From contig NZ_RSCL01000005.1 in NCBI RefSeq assembly GCF_003991905.1, positions 405,478 to 469,477 of the forward strand: DNA of 64,000 bases, given 5' to 3'. Below the pieces are notes generated by a model that was not told where the DNA came from, did not search any database, and saw nothing but the letters and a program-made list of their open reading frames with translations. This stretch comes from Dulcicalothrix desertica PCC 7102. Its GTDB lineage: Bacteria > Cyanobacteriota > Cyanobacteriia > Cyanobacteriales > Nostocaceae. Of this stretch, positions 1-7,901 are shown piece by piece. The number at the start of each line of letters is the position of its first letter. Positions within the stretch are counted from its first letter, which is position 1. The position numbers were made by a program, and so were the translations under genes.

Positions 1-2
1 TG

Positions 3-2612
3 TTATTGATGTTGATTGCTGTAGCAATTATTTCTGCTGTTTTGGATGTACGCGAAGCTCTCACTCTAGGCAAGTTTGTATTTCCTAAAGATGCTGTCGC
101 TATTTTTGTAGTAGTGATTTTGAACGGGGTGTTAGGTTACATCCAAGAAAGCGGCGCCGAAAAAGCTCTAGCTGCTTTAAAAAATCTGGCATCATCTAAG
201 GTACGAGTAATTCGCGATGGAAAAACACTAGAAATCGAATCGAAAGAACTTGTACCAGGGGATGTAATGTTACTTGAAGCGGGGGTTAAAGTTCCTGCTG
301 ATGGACGGTTATTAGAAGCTGCTAATTTGCAAGTTCGAGAGTCTGCTTTAACGGGAGAAGCACACGCGGTTAACAAACAAGCCGAAGTACAGCTACCTGA
401 AGATGCACCTCTAGGTGACCGCATTAATCTTGTGTTTTCTGGAACAGAAGTAGTGCAGGGACGAGCAACTGTTTTGGTAACAAGCACAGGAATGCAAACC
501 GAATTGGGAAAAATTGCTAGTGCTTTGCAGTCGGTAGAGTCTGAACCTACACCACTGCAAAAACGCATGAACCAACTAGGTAACGTTTTGGTGACAGGCG
601 CCTTAGTGTTAGTAGTGTTGGTAATTGCGGGTGGTACTCTATATAATCCAAGTTTGTTTGAAGAACTGGTAAAAGTTTCTTTGAGTATGGCAGTAGCAGT
701 AGTACCAGAAGGTTTACCTGCTGTTATTACAGTGACGCTTGCACTAGGAACGCAACGCATGGTGAAGCGGAACGCGCTTATACGTAAATTACCAGCAGTG
801 GAAACTCTTGGTTCTGTAACTACCATTTGTTCTGACAAAACCGGAACTTTAACCCAAAACAAAATGGTGGTGCAAAATGTTTGTACCAATAGCAATACAG
901 CGCGTGTTACAGGAGAAGGATATACACCGAATGGTGAATTTCAATGGCAAAATAAAACCCAACTTTCTAATGCACATCCAGAACTTCAAGCTTTGTTACT
1001 AGCTTGTGTGCTATGTAATGATGCCATTTTACAGAAGGAAAATGGTGATTGGTCAATTTTAGGTGACCCTACAGAAGGCGCCTTATTATCAGTAGCAGGT
1101 AAAGGAGGTTTCCGTAAAGACGAACAAGATAATAGATTTGCTCGTGTAGCTGAATTTCCATTTTCTTCAGAACGCAAACGCATGAGTGTAATGGTAGAAG
1201 CAGGAGGTTCTGGCGCCGGCATAAGTGCTTTCCATCTCCAGGCTACAAATTATTTAATGTTTACCAAAGGTTCACCCGAATTAACCTTAGAGCGATGCAC
1301 CCACATTCAAGTTGGGCATGAAATAGAACCCTTAACTTCACAACAGCGTTCGCAAATTTTGGAACAAAACAACCAAATGGCAGGACGAGGATTAAGAGTT
1401 TTAGGATTTTCCAACAAACTATTAAAAGAGTTACCACCAGAAGGTTCTGAAGAAACTTCTGAAAATGGCTTAACTTGGTTGGGGTTAGTAGGAATGCTCG
1501 ATGCACCCCGTCCAGAAGTGCGAGATGCTGTCGCGCGTTGTCGAAGTGCGGGTATTCGTCCAGTAATGATTACAGGTGACCACCAATTAACAGCGAAAGC
1601 AGTCGCTGAAGACTTGGGTATTGCCAGACCAGAGGACGAAGTTCTTACAGGTCGTGAGTTAGAGAAATTCGACATGGCTCAACTAGAGCAACATGTAGAC
1701 CGAGTAAGTGTATACGCGCGCGTTTCTCCAGAACACAAACTCAAAATAGTTCAAGCACTCCAACGTCGGGGTCATGTAGTAGCAATGACAGGAGATGGAG
1801 TCAACGACGCTCCAGCACTGAAGCAAGCGGATATCGGTGTTGCAATGGGAATAACAGGAACCGATGTCAGTAAAGAAGCTAGTGACATGGTGCTGTTAGA
1901 TGACAACTTTTCAACTATTGTTGCAGCTACAGAAGAGGGACGTGTTGTTTATATCAACATTCGTCGCTTCATTCGGTATATTCTAGGAAGTAATATTGGA
2001 GAAGTATTAACCATTGCAGCGGCGCCGTTGATGGGATTAGGGGGTGTACCATTATCACCATTGCAAATTCTTTGGATGAACCTGGTAACAGATGGAGTCC
2101 CAGCATTAGCTCTAGCAGTTGAACCTGGTAGACCAATTGTGATGCAACAACCGCCTAAAAATCCTAAAGAAAGCATTTTTGCACGGGGGTTAGGAACATA
2201 CATGATTCGGATTGGAATCGTGTTAGCAGTAGTGACAATTGCGATGATGTCTTGGGCTTACGGTTACACCAGGTCATACACAGAAGGTGGACTCGACCCA
2301 GACCGATGGAAAACAATGGTATTTACGACCTTGTGTTTAGCACAAATGGGACATGCATTAGCCATTCGGTCAAACACTCGCTTGCTTATAGAAATTAACC
2401 CCTTCTCCAACCCATATATCCTGCTTTCAGTAGTATTCACATCAATACTGCAACTGCTTTTAATTTACGTTGAACCATTACGGAACTTCTTCAGCACCCA
2501 TTATCTAACATTCACAGAATTAATGATATGTGTTGGCTTCAGTGCCATCATCTTTGTATGGATTGAAGCAGAAAAACTATTCACCCGTTGGTTCCTAAAA
2601 GCCCGCAAATAA
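3..2612 (+). CDS. Cation-transporting P-type ATPase (P2, Ca2+-like), 5' end outside window
   Basis: An ATP-driven cation pump of the inner or thylakoid membrane. The frame is open to the window edge, so the true start lies upstream; against the usual 900-930 residues about 60 N-terminal residues are missing. Numbering from base 6, the TM4 motif PEGLP is near residue 234, the phosphorylated aspartate is D277 in DKTGTLT, and the hinge motif TGDGVNDAP is near 595. The C-terminal third holds the usual hydrophobic segments. PEGLP and the absence of a CPC motif point to the P2 (Ca2+/PacL-like) group rather than heavy-metal P1B pumps; the exact ion is not decidable. The TAA stop is also one copy of the 3-bp target duplication of the element that follows. 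Confidence 0.93.
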   Translation, partial: LLMLIAVAIISAVLDVREALTLGKFVFPKDAVAIFVVVILNGVLGYIQESGAEKALAALKNLASSKVRVIRDGKTLEIESKELVPGDVMLLEAGVKVPADGRLLEAANLQVRESALTGEAHAVNKQAEVQLPEDAPLGDRINLVFSGTEVVQGRATVLVTSTGMQTELGKIASALQSVESEPTPLQKRMNQLGNVLVTGALVLVVLVIAGGTLYNPSLFEELVKVSLSMAVAVVPEGLPAVITVTLALGTQRMVKRNALIRKLPAVETLGSVTTICSDKTGTLTQNKMVVQNVCTNSNTARVTGEGYTPNGEFQWQNKTQLSNAHPELQALLLACVLCNDAILQKENGDWSILGDPTEGALLSVAGKGGFRKDEQDNRFARVAEFPFSSERKRMSVMVEAGGSGAGISAFHLQATNYLMFTKGSPELTLERCTHIQVGHEIEPLTSQQRSQILEQNNQMAGRGLRVLGFSNKLLKELPPEGSEETSENGLTWLGLVGMLDAPRPEVRDAVARCRSAGIRPVMITGDHQLTAKAVAEDLGIARPEDEVLTGRELEKFDMAQLEQHVDRVSVYARVSPEHKLKIVQALQRRGHVVAMTGDGVNDAPALKQADIGVAMGITGTDVSKEASDMVLLDDNFSTIVAATEEGRVVYINIRRFIRYILGSNIGEVLTIAAAPLMGLGGVPLSPLQILWMNLVTDGVPALALAVEPGRPIVMQQPPKNPKESIFARGLGTYMIRIGIVLAVVTIAMMSWAYGYTRSYTEGGLDPDRWKTMVFTTLCLAQMGHALAIRSNTRLLIEINPFSNPYILLSVVFTSILQLLLIYVEPLRNFFSTHYLTFTELMICVGFSAIIFVWIEAEKLFTRWFLKARK

Positions 2613-2736
2613 GAGACTTCCAAAAATTTAATTCTCCATGTTGTGGAATGGGCATCCTTGCCCGTTCTTTATCTAGGGCGGGCAAGGATGCCCACCCCAC
2701 AAGAAATTTTTGGGTATTTTTTTATTTGGAAGTCCC
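2613..2736. mobile_element. MITE-like element with GGGACTTCC ends and TAA duplication
   Basis: A 124-bp non-coding element with terminal inverted repeats (GAGACTTCC on the left, GGAAGTCCC on the right) and an inner inverted repeat GGGCATCCTTGCCCG / CGGGCAAGGATGCCC. TAA flanks both sides, suggesting a 3-bp target duplication. The left TAA is the stop codon of the P-type ATPase gene. A full relative lies at 51537-51662 and a partial one at 24976-25072. It has no coding capacity, so it would need a transposase supplied in trans. Confidence 0.75.
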
Positions 2737-2745
2737 TAAACAAAC

Positions 2746-2771
2746 GTAGAGACGTGACATGTCACATCTCC
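2746..2771. repeat. GTAGAGAC palindromic repeat, degenerate copy
   Basis: A near-palindrome beginning GTAGAGACGTGACATG and ending in a mirrored arm with mismatches. It belongs to the family also seen at 5139-5166, 7745-7772, 24939-24966 and 59526-59553. It would form a hairpin in RNA and may act as a terminator or processing site. Confidence 0.6.
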
Positions 2772-2807
2772 TCCACAACCCACAATCATTATTAGAGGTA
2801 ACAAAAA

Positions 2808-3005
2808 ATGGCTAAGAAAGAAAGACAAGAATCCGAAACTAATTTTTTTGATGGCATCAAGCAAAAAACTGAAGATGCAATGGGAGGTATATTTGGTCAG
2901 TCAAACAAAGATGACGAAGACAGGGAAAATATAAACTTCAGAAATGAACGTAATGAAGACGATGACGAAGACGATGACGATGATGATGAGGATGAAGATG
3001 ATTAG
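2808..3005 (+). CDS. Small highly acidic hypothetical protein
   Basis: A 65-residue protein preceded by AGAGG eight bases before the ATG. The first 45 residues are mixed and charged; the last 20 are almost only Asp and Glu. I do not recognise a family. Poly-acidic tails of this kind bind basic proteins or divalent cations, and its place between a P-type cation pump and a UbiB-like kinase would fit a cation-related role, but that is inference only. The tail is encoded by GAT/GAC/GAA/GAG codons and could also reflect slippage in a repetitive stretch. Confidence 0.6.
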   Translation: MAKKERQESETNFFDGIKQKTEDAMGGIFGQSNKDDEDRENINFRNERNEDDDEDDDDDDEDEDD

Positions 3006-3023
3006 AGAATGTTTGAAGATTTT

Positions 3024-3181
3024 AATCCCCCCTAGCCCCCCTTAATAAGGGGGGGACAAGAAAGGAAACAAATCTTAGAACAAGAAAGGAAACAAATCTC
3101 AGAACAAGAAAGGAAACAAATCTTAGAACAAAAAAGAAACCCAATCTTAGCCCCCCTTAGTAAGGGGGGTTGGGGGGATTA
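3024..3181. repeat. Composite C-rich repeat with 24-bp tandem array
   Basis: Two copies of the AATCCCCCCTAGCCCCCCTT type palindromic repeat lie in inverted orientation (3024-3055 and 3148-3181). Between them is a tandem array of a 24-bp unit starting ACAAGAAAGGAAAC at 3056-3079, 3080-3103, 3104-3127 and a diverged fourth at 3128-3150. In the other composite copies (4578-4657, 11377-11456) the spacer is a single unit, so the array appears to be an expanded spacer. Confidence 0.85.
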
Positions 3182-3200
3182 AATTATAGAAGAAATAATT

Positions 3201-4577
3201 ATGGAAGTAAAAAATCAGCCCATCGCAATTCAAATTTCTGAACAACCACTCCGCTATAACCCAGAAGCAATAGCGCATAAATTTGATTCAAACAAAATAC
3301 GAGTAATAAAACGGTGGCTAGAAATATTGCTTCCTATAATTAGCTTCGCCGCTCAATGGTGGTGGTATAGAATAATACGATTAAAACCCCACATTAAACA
3401 CCACCATCTAGCAATAAAACTACGACAACACCTAACAAACCTTGGAACCGCTTACATTAAAGTAGGTCAAGCACTATCTACCCGTCCTGACTTACTACCT
3501 ACAGTATACCTTGATGAACTTACTAAACTTCAAGATGAATTACCAGCGTTTCCTACAAAAATAGCACATCAATTTATACTAGAAGAATTAGGCGCCGCAC
3601 CACAGGAAATATACGCCGAATTAACCGAACTACCTATAGCTGCAGCATCCCTAGGACAAGTATATAAAGGCAAATTAAAAACTGGAGAAATAGTTGCCGT
3701 AAAAGTACAACGACCCGACTTAGCAGACAAGATAGCTTTAGATTTGTACATTCTGCGAGTATTAACTGTCTGGTTAGAAAAACGTTTCAGTAAAATTCGC
3801 ACTAATTTAGTTGCTATTTTAGATGAATTAGGTGCCCGTTTATTTGAAGAAATGGACTATATTCAGGAAGGTAACAACGCCGAAAAATTTGCCAGTTTAT
3901 ATAGTAATATTACTGATATTTATGTGCCAAAAATTTATTGGCAATATACCAACCGTCGTGTATTAACGATGGAATGGATACAAGGAACTAAATTAACTCA
4001 CATATCAGAAATTAATGCTCAAGGTATAAACGCGCGTCATTTAGTTGAAGTTGGTATCCAATGTACCCTACGGCAACTACTAGAACACGGCTTTTTCCAC
4101 GCAGACCCCCACCCAGGTAATTTACTAGCGATGGAAAACAGTAAACTAGCTTATCTAGACTTCGGCATGATGAGCTACATAGAACCATATCAACGATATG
4201 CTTTAATAAATGCCCTAGTTCATATAGTTAATCGAGACTTTACAGCCCTAATTCAAGATTATATCGACTTAGATTTTTTACCACCCGATGTAGATGTAGC
4301 TCCCGTTCGTGGCGCCTTGACCACATTATTTAATGATGCACTCACCTCCAATGTAGCCGAGCTAAATTTTCAAGTTATTATCCAAAAACTTTCTGAGTTA
4401 ATGTACGAACACTCCTTCCAAGTACCAGCATACTACGCCCTTATCATCCGCGCGCTGGTAGCATTAGAAGGAATTGCTATGAAAATAGACCCAGACTTTA
4501 AAGTTTTAGTATCCGCATATCCCTATGTAGCAAAACGTTTATTAACCGACCCGGCGCCTGAACTAAGAAAGAGTTAA
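3201..4577 (+). CDS. ABC1/UbiB/AarF-family atypical protein kinase
   Basis: A 458-residue member of the UbiB (ADCK) family, membrane-associated atypical kinases/ATPases tied to quinone biosynthesis or lipid homeostasis. Diagnostic motifs are present in order: KxGQ in KVGQALSTRPDLLP (about 88), the Ala-rich loop AAASLGQVYKG (about 147), the lysine of VAVKVQRP (about 165), the catalytic loop HADPHPGNLL (about 299) and the metal motif LDFGMM (about 320). Cyanobacteria carry several paralogues (plant ABC1K-like), so the specific substrate cannot be given. The stop codon directly abuts a C-rich repeat. Confidence 0.92.
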   Translation: MEVKNQPIAIQISEQPLRYNPEAIAHKFDSNKIRVIKRWLEILLPIISFAAQWWWYRIIRLKPHIKHHHLAIKLRQHLTNLGTAYIKVGQALSTRPDLLPTVYLDELTKLQDELPAFPTKIAHQFILEELGAAPQEIYAELTELPIAAASLGQVYKGKLKTGEIVAVKVQRPDLADKIALDLYILRVLTVWLEKRFSKIRTNLVAILDELGARLFEEMDYIQEGNNAEKFASLYSNITDIYVPKIYWQYTNRRVLTMEWIQGTKLTHISEINAQGINARHLVEVGIQCTLRQLLEHGFFHADPHPGNLLAMENSKLAYLDFGMMSYIEPYQRYALINALVHIVNRDFTALIQDYIDLDFLPPDVDVAPVRGALTTLFNDALTSNVAELNFQVIIQKLSELMYEHSFQVPAYYALIIRALVALEGIAMKIDPDFKVLVSAYPYVAKRLLTDPAPELRKS

Positions 4578-4900
4578 ATCCCCCCAACCCCCCTTAATAA
4601 GGGGGGGCTAAGAATAGCTCTCTTGTTCCCCCCTTATTAAGGGGGGTTAGGGGGGATCAAAAATCTGCGTCAACACATCAAAACTAATGACACGAACTAC
4701 TAGTCAAACCCCTGTAGGATATCTGTCTGAGATGTCCTACAACAAAAATTGTTACAAACTGTGACAATCAAAGCCAACCAAGTTTGGTACTATTAGCAAA
4801 AGCAACAAAAATAAACTAAACATTAAAACTCGTAAGTTAGCTTCGGGGGAATCCAACATCTTAGTGATTATTCTCTAATCATTCATATTAGGGTAAACTT
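4578..4900. repeat. C-rich composite repeat followed by AT-rich leader
   Basis: 4578-4657 is a composite inverted pair of the C-rich repeat with a single spacer unit (CTAAGAATAGCTCTCTTG), beginning at the base after the UbiB stop codon. The remainder to 4900 is AT-rich and presumably holds the promoter of the following small gene; I see no clear operator or conserved structure in it. Confidence 0.75.
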
Positions 4901-5119
4901 ATGGTTTGTTTAATTGTATCGTTAACAGAGGTAATTGCCGGATTCATTGCCGAATACGTTGCCAAGTGGGTGATTGAAGTACTAGCTGAGGCATTTGTGA
5001 CCTTCTTCGTAGAATTCGTAGCTGCCATACTCGCCGAGTGGATAATGGAAGTAGTATCAAAACTATTCGTGCAGCTAATCGCTTTAATTAGAAATGCATT
5101 TGTACCAATAGCAGCATAA
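4901..5119 (+). CDS. Small hydrophobic/amphipathic hypothetical protein
   Basis: A 72-residue protein rich in Val, Ala, Ile and Phe with evenly spaced Glu residues (for example AEYVAKWVIEVLAEAFVTFF). It looks like one long amphipathic helix or two membrane-associated helices rather than a soluble domain. The start is preceded by a weak GGGTAA. No family is recognised. It lies just before an HMA-like protein on the same strand, and the pair may form a unit with the P-type ATPase upstream. The even Glu periodicity argues for a true protein rather than a chance frame. Confidence 0.5.
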   Translation: MVCLIVSLTEVIAGFIAEYVAKWVIEVLAEAFVTFFVEFVAAILAEWIMEVVSKLFVQLIALIRNAFVPIAA

Positions 5120-5138
5120 TACACATTTTGCAAATTAT

Positions 5139-5166
5139 GTAGAGACCGGATATATTCGGTCTCCAC
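5139..5166. repeat. GTAGAGAC palindromic repeat
   Basis: A 28-bp interrupted palindrome with arms GTAGAGACCG and CGGTCTCCAC around an AT-rich centre. It sits in the 5' leader of the HMA-like gene and could form a hairpin in its mRNA. Confidence 0.65.
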
Positions 5167-5205
5167 GGCATGTTCAAATTGAATTTTATAAATACCTTTA
5201 CAATT

Positions 5206-5607
5206 ATGGATTATCAAATCGTTCATGCAATCGAAGGGCGAATACGTATTCGGATACCTTTATTAGCAGAAGAAACAAACTATAACGATAAACTTCAAAG
5301 CTTAGTTCAATCCATAAACTTTGTCACAGACATTCGGATAAACCCCCAAGCTGAATCTATAATTGTCACCTACAAATACAAAAAAATTTCGTGCCAAGCT
5401 ATGTTAGCGCAACTCGAACAAGCAGTTGTACAACTTGCCCCACCCGTTGAACCACCCCCTACACCAGAAAAGGCGCCATCCCCAGCAACAGAAACTCCAC
5501 AACCCCATGCATACGAAGTTGAACAAGCGTTTGTTTACACGGGTGAGCCTGTAAATGTTGACGAAGATCCTTGGGAAGACAAAACCACAACTCAACAAGT
5601 CAGCTAA
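5206..5607 (+). CDS. HMA_2-like small protein with Pro-rich tail
   Basis: A 133-residue protein. Residues 1-75 (beginning MDYQIVHAIEGRIRIRIP) have the beta-alpha-beta-beta-alpha look of a heavy-metal-associated-like fold: the RIRIRIP opening strand, a helix, and a central VTDIRINPQAESIIVTY strand pair. The CxxC metal site is absent, as in HMA_2 proteins found near P-type ATPases. Residues 80-133 are Pro/Glu-rich. I prefer the ATG at 5206 over the in-frame ATG at 5170, because the latter would translate the region next to a hairpin repeat and adds residues unlike the fold. The metal link is inference. Confidence 0.65.
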   Translation: MDYQIVHAIEGRIRIRIPLLAEETNYNDKLQSLVQSINFVTDIRINPQAESIIVTYKYKKISCQAMLAQLEQAVVQLAPPVEPPPTPEKAPSPATETPQPHAYEVEQAFVYTGEPVNVDEDPWEDKTTTQQVS

Positions 5608-6011
5608 CTTACATAATTTTATCCAATTACAGGCACCGCATTTTTGCAACTTTTATTGTTGATACTGATAAGCAGTTGTGGATAGCTGATAGACATTCTG
5701 AACATGTACAATGCGCGCGTGGTCAAGCAGTGTTGTCTGCTGGAAAAATAACTTTTACGCTTACGTTATTAAGTTTGGTAGTTTCTGCAATAACAAATCA
5801 GTCTACAGGTTATTGTCCTGAAAGCGAATCATGGAAAGTGGTTGCATCTGCACTAGCAGAAGCTAATTTAGTGTATCCATTTGACTTTACTAGTAAGTTT
5901 GTTTTTCGTAAATGTGAAGTTTGTAGTACGACAAATATTGTTAAATATGATTGGTTTTATTGTGGTGTGTGCGATAGCAATTTACCTAAAGAGTGGAATT
6001 TTGATTTGTAA
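5571..6011 (+). CDS. Hypothetical protein with C-terminal CxxC...CxxC zinc ribbon
   Basis: Up to 146 residues. The C-terminal part has KCEVCSTTNIVKYDW followed by YCGVCDSNLPKEWNF, two CxxC knuckles typical of a zinc ribbon. The middle part (FIVDTDKQLWIADRHSEHVQCARGQ, split here only by prose length) looks like a conserved cyanobacterial hypothetical protein, from memory. The start is uncertain: the only ATG (5571) overlaps the previous gene by 37 nt and gives an unlikely N-terminus, and homology-like sequence begins only around 5640. The gene may therefore use an unusual start or have lost its 5' end. Confidence 0.5.
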   Translation: MGRQNHNSTSQLTYIILSNYRHRIFATFIVDTDKQLWIADRHSEHVQCARGQAVLSAGKITFTLTLLSLVVSAITNQSTGYCPESESWKVVASALAEANLVYPFDFTSKFVFRKCEVCSTTNIVKYDWFYCGVCDSNLPKEWNFDL

Positions 6012-6116
6012 TTTAATCAAATTTAATATATAGAAACTTTGCTTTACATGTTTATTTTGATTTACAACAAATATTAGCCGTGTGGCTGAAGTCATTATAT
6101 ATACAGAGAATTAAGA

Positions 6117-6147
6117 ACGGGCAAGGATGCCCATTCCACAAGATGGA
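6117..6147. repeat. Half copy of the GGGCATCCTTGCCCG repeat
   Basis: A solitary inner arm (AACGGGCAAGGATGCCCATT followed by CCACAAGAT) of the MITE-like family, directly upstream of the radical-SAM gene. Other half copies are at 26529-26561 and 62791-62822. Confidence 0.6.
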
Positions 6148-6155
6148 GAGTTTGT

Positions 6156-7580
6156 ATGAAAGTAAAAATGATTTTGCCTGCTTTGACTGAAGCTCTTAGT
6201 CCTTTTTGGCGCCCAATCAAGTATCATCTTTTTCCACCGTTAGGTTTAGCTACTATTGCTTCGTTTTTTGATGAAGATGATGAAATTGATTTACAAGATG
6301 AACATGTGGAAGTTCTTAATCTTAATGATGAACCTGATTTGGTAGTGATTCAGGTTTATATTACTTCGGCTTACCGTGCTTATGAGTTGGCAGACCACTA
6401 TAAAAGCAAAGGCGCCTATATTGCTTTGGGTGGTTTACATGTTACATCCCTGCCTGAAGAAGCTGCTCAACATGCGGATACTATATTTTTGGGCCCAGGT
6501 GAGGATACTTGGCGCCAGTTTCTTCAAGATTTCCGCACGGGACATCCTGCTAAAATGTATGAGTCTAAAATTCGTACATTAGTAGGTAGTCCGCCAATTC
6601 GTAGGGATTTAATTAAGCGACATCATTATCTTGTTCCTAATTCTATAGTGGTTTCTAGAGGTTGCCCGCATCATTGTGACTTTTGTTATAAAGATGCTTT
6701 TTATAAAGGTGGTAAGTCTTTTTATACCCAACCTGTTGATGATGCTCTTGCGGAAATTGAAAGATTACCAGGTAAACATCTATACTTCCTTGATGACCAT
6801 ATTTTTGGACATGAAGCTTTTGCTGCGGAGTTATTTGAGGGAATGAAAGGGATGGGTAGGGTATGGCAAGCTGCAGCAACTGTACAGTCAATTTTTAAAC
6901 CTGGACTTTTAGAAAAAGCTGCGGAAGCTGGACTACGAAGTATGTTTGTGGGGTTTGAAACGCTTAACCCTCATAATTTAAGAGAGCAACACAAATATCA
7001 TAATTTAAATCGAGACTATAGCGGCGCCATTAAGCGTTTACGAGAATTTGGCGTAATGGTTAATGGTAGTTTTGTTTATGGTATGGATAGCGATGATGAT
7101 ACTGTATTTGACCGAACTATTGAATGGGCTATTACACAAGGAATAGAAACGGCTACTTTTCACATTCTAACTCCTTATCCTGGTACACTTTTATATAAGC
7201 GAATGTTAGCGCAAAATCGAATTACGATTCACAATTGGGATTTATATGATACTCGTCATGCTGTATATAGTCCTACACAGATGAGTGTTGAAACGCTAGA
7301 AAACGGATATTGGCGTTCATATCGAGACTTTTATCGGTGGAGTTCTATTTTTAAAGGCGTCTGGACAAAAGATAATTTAGCCGACCGTTTACGACATTTA
7401 GCTTATACTGGCGCCTGGAAAAAAGCTGAACCGATATGGGACATGCTAATACGATTAAAGCAAGTTAATCACTTACTACCAACTTTGGAAAATGTTTTAA
7501 ATAGCTTTGACAATCATTCTTTGGCGAAACAAAATGTAAATGAACTTCCTAAATCTCAGTTGTCGCATACAAGTACATGA
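6156..7580 (+). CDS. B12-binding-domain radical SAM protein
   Basis: A 474-residue enzyme of the cobalamin-binding radical-SAM class. Residues 1-150 resemble a Rossmann-type B12-binding domain (PPLGLATIASFF, DLVVIQVYITSAYRA, YIALGGLHVT). The [4Fe-4S]-binding CxxxCxxC is C170, C174, C177 in SRGCPHHCDFCYKDAF. The following LYFLDDHIFG and FVGFETLN fit the radical-SAM barrel. Members methylate unreactive carbons or build ring systems (hopanoid methylases, BchE-type cyclases); the substrate here is unknown. It stands alone on the plus strand between repeats, convergent with the glycan operon, so context gives no pathway. Confidence 0.85.
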   Translation: MKVKMILPALTEALSPFWRPIKYHLFPPLGLATIASFFDEDDEIDLQDEHVEVLNLNDEPDLVVIQVYITSAYRAYELADHYKSKGAYIALGGLHVTSLPEEAAQHADTIFLGPGEDTWRQFLQDFRTGHPAKMYESKIRTLVGSPPIRRDLIKRHHYLVPNSIVVSRGCPHHCDFCYKDAFYKGGKSFYTQPVDDALAEIERLPGKHLYFLDDHIFGHEAFAAELFEGMKGMGRVWQAAATVQSIFKPGLLEKAAEAGLRSMFVGFETLNPHNLREQHKYHNLNRDYSGAIKRLREFGVMVNGSFVYGMDSDDDTVFDRTIEWAITQGIETATFHILTPYPGTLLYKRMLAQNRITIHNWDLYDTRHAVYSPTQMSVETLENGYWRSYRDFYRWSSIFKGVWTKDNLADRLRHLAYTGAWKKAEPIWDMLIRLKQVNHLLPTLENVLNSFDNHSLAKQNVNELPKSQLSHTST

Positions 7581-7583
7581 AAC

Positions 7584-7896
7584 GTAGGTTGGGTGGCAAT
7601 ACTGCTCGGTTAACTTATATCTTGCACCATTCAAGGGCAAGCTCAAAGAAACCGGGCTTCTTGATAAAGATTTTGCTAAAAACCCTAGTTTATCGTAAAG
7701 AAGCCCGGTTTCTCGGACTCGTGCATTCCGGTGAGTTAACGGATGTAAAGACCGTACATGTACGGTCTCTACAAGGGTTTGACGTTTCGTAATTTGCGCG
7801 CGCCGAGCAGTATTGGGTTGGCTGGAGGCTTTACATAACCCAACACTCTTATTAATTAATGTTTAATGTTGGGTTCCAATCGGACACCCAACCTAC
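7584..7896. repeat. Nested set of inverted repeats
   Basis: This 313-bp stretch separates two convergent genes and is built of repeats inside repeats. The outer arms are GTAGGTTGGGTG (7584-7595) and CACCCAACCTAC (7885-7896). Inside them lie AATACTGCTCGG and its mirror CCGAGCAGTATT. Further in is a perfect 16-bp stem (AGAAACCGGGCTTCTT at 7647-7662, mirror at 7698-7713), then a GTAGAGAC-family palindrome at 7745-7772. No gene is seen. It may act as a bidirectional terminator. Confidence 0.75.
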
Positions 7897-7901
7897 AATG
7901 T

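Noticed and set aside
137..895. 252-codon minus-strand frame
   Set aside because: Lies wholly inside the P-type ATPase gene in antisense; composition is typical of a shadow frame.
3056..3150. Tandem 24-bp units resembling a CRISPR array
   Set aside because: Units are directly adjacent with no unique spacers and no cas genes nearby; it is an expanded repeat spacer.
7577..7792. 71-codon plus-strand frame after the radical-SAM gene
   Set aside because: It is made entirely of nested palindromic repeats and has no protein-like features.
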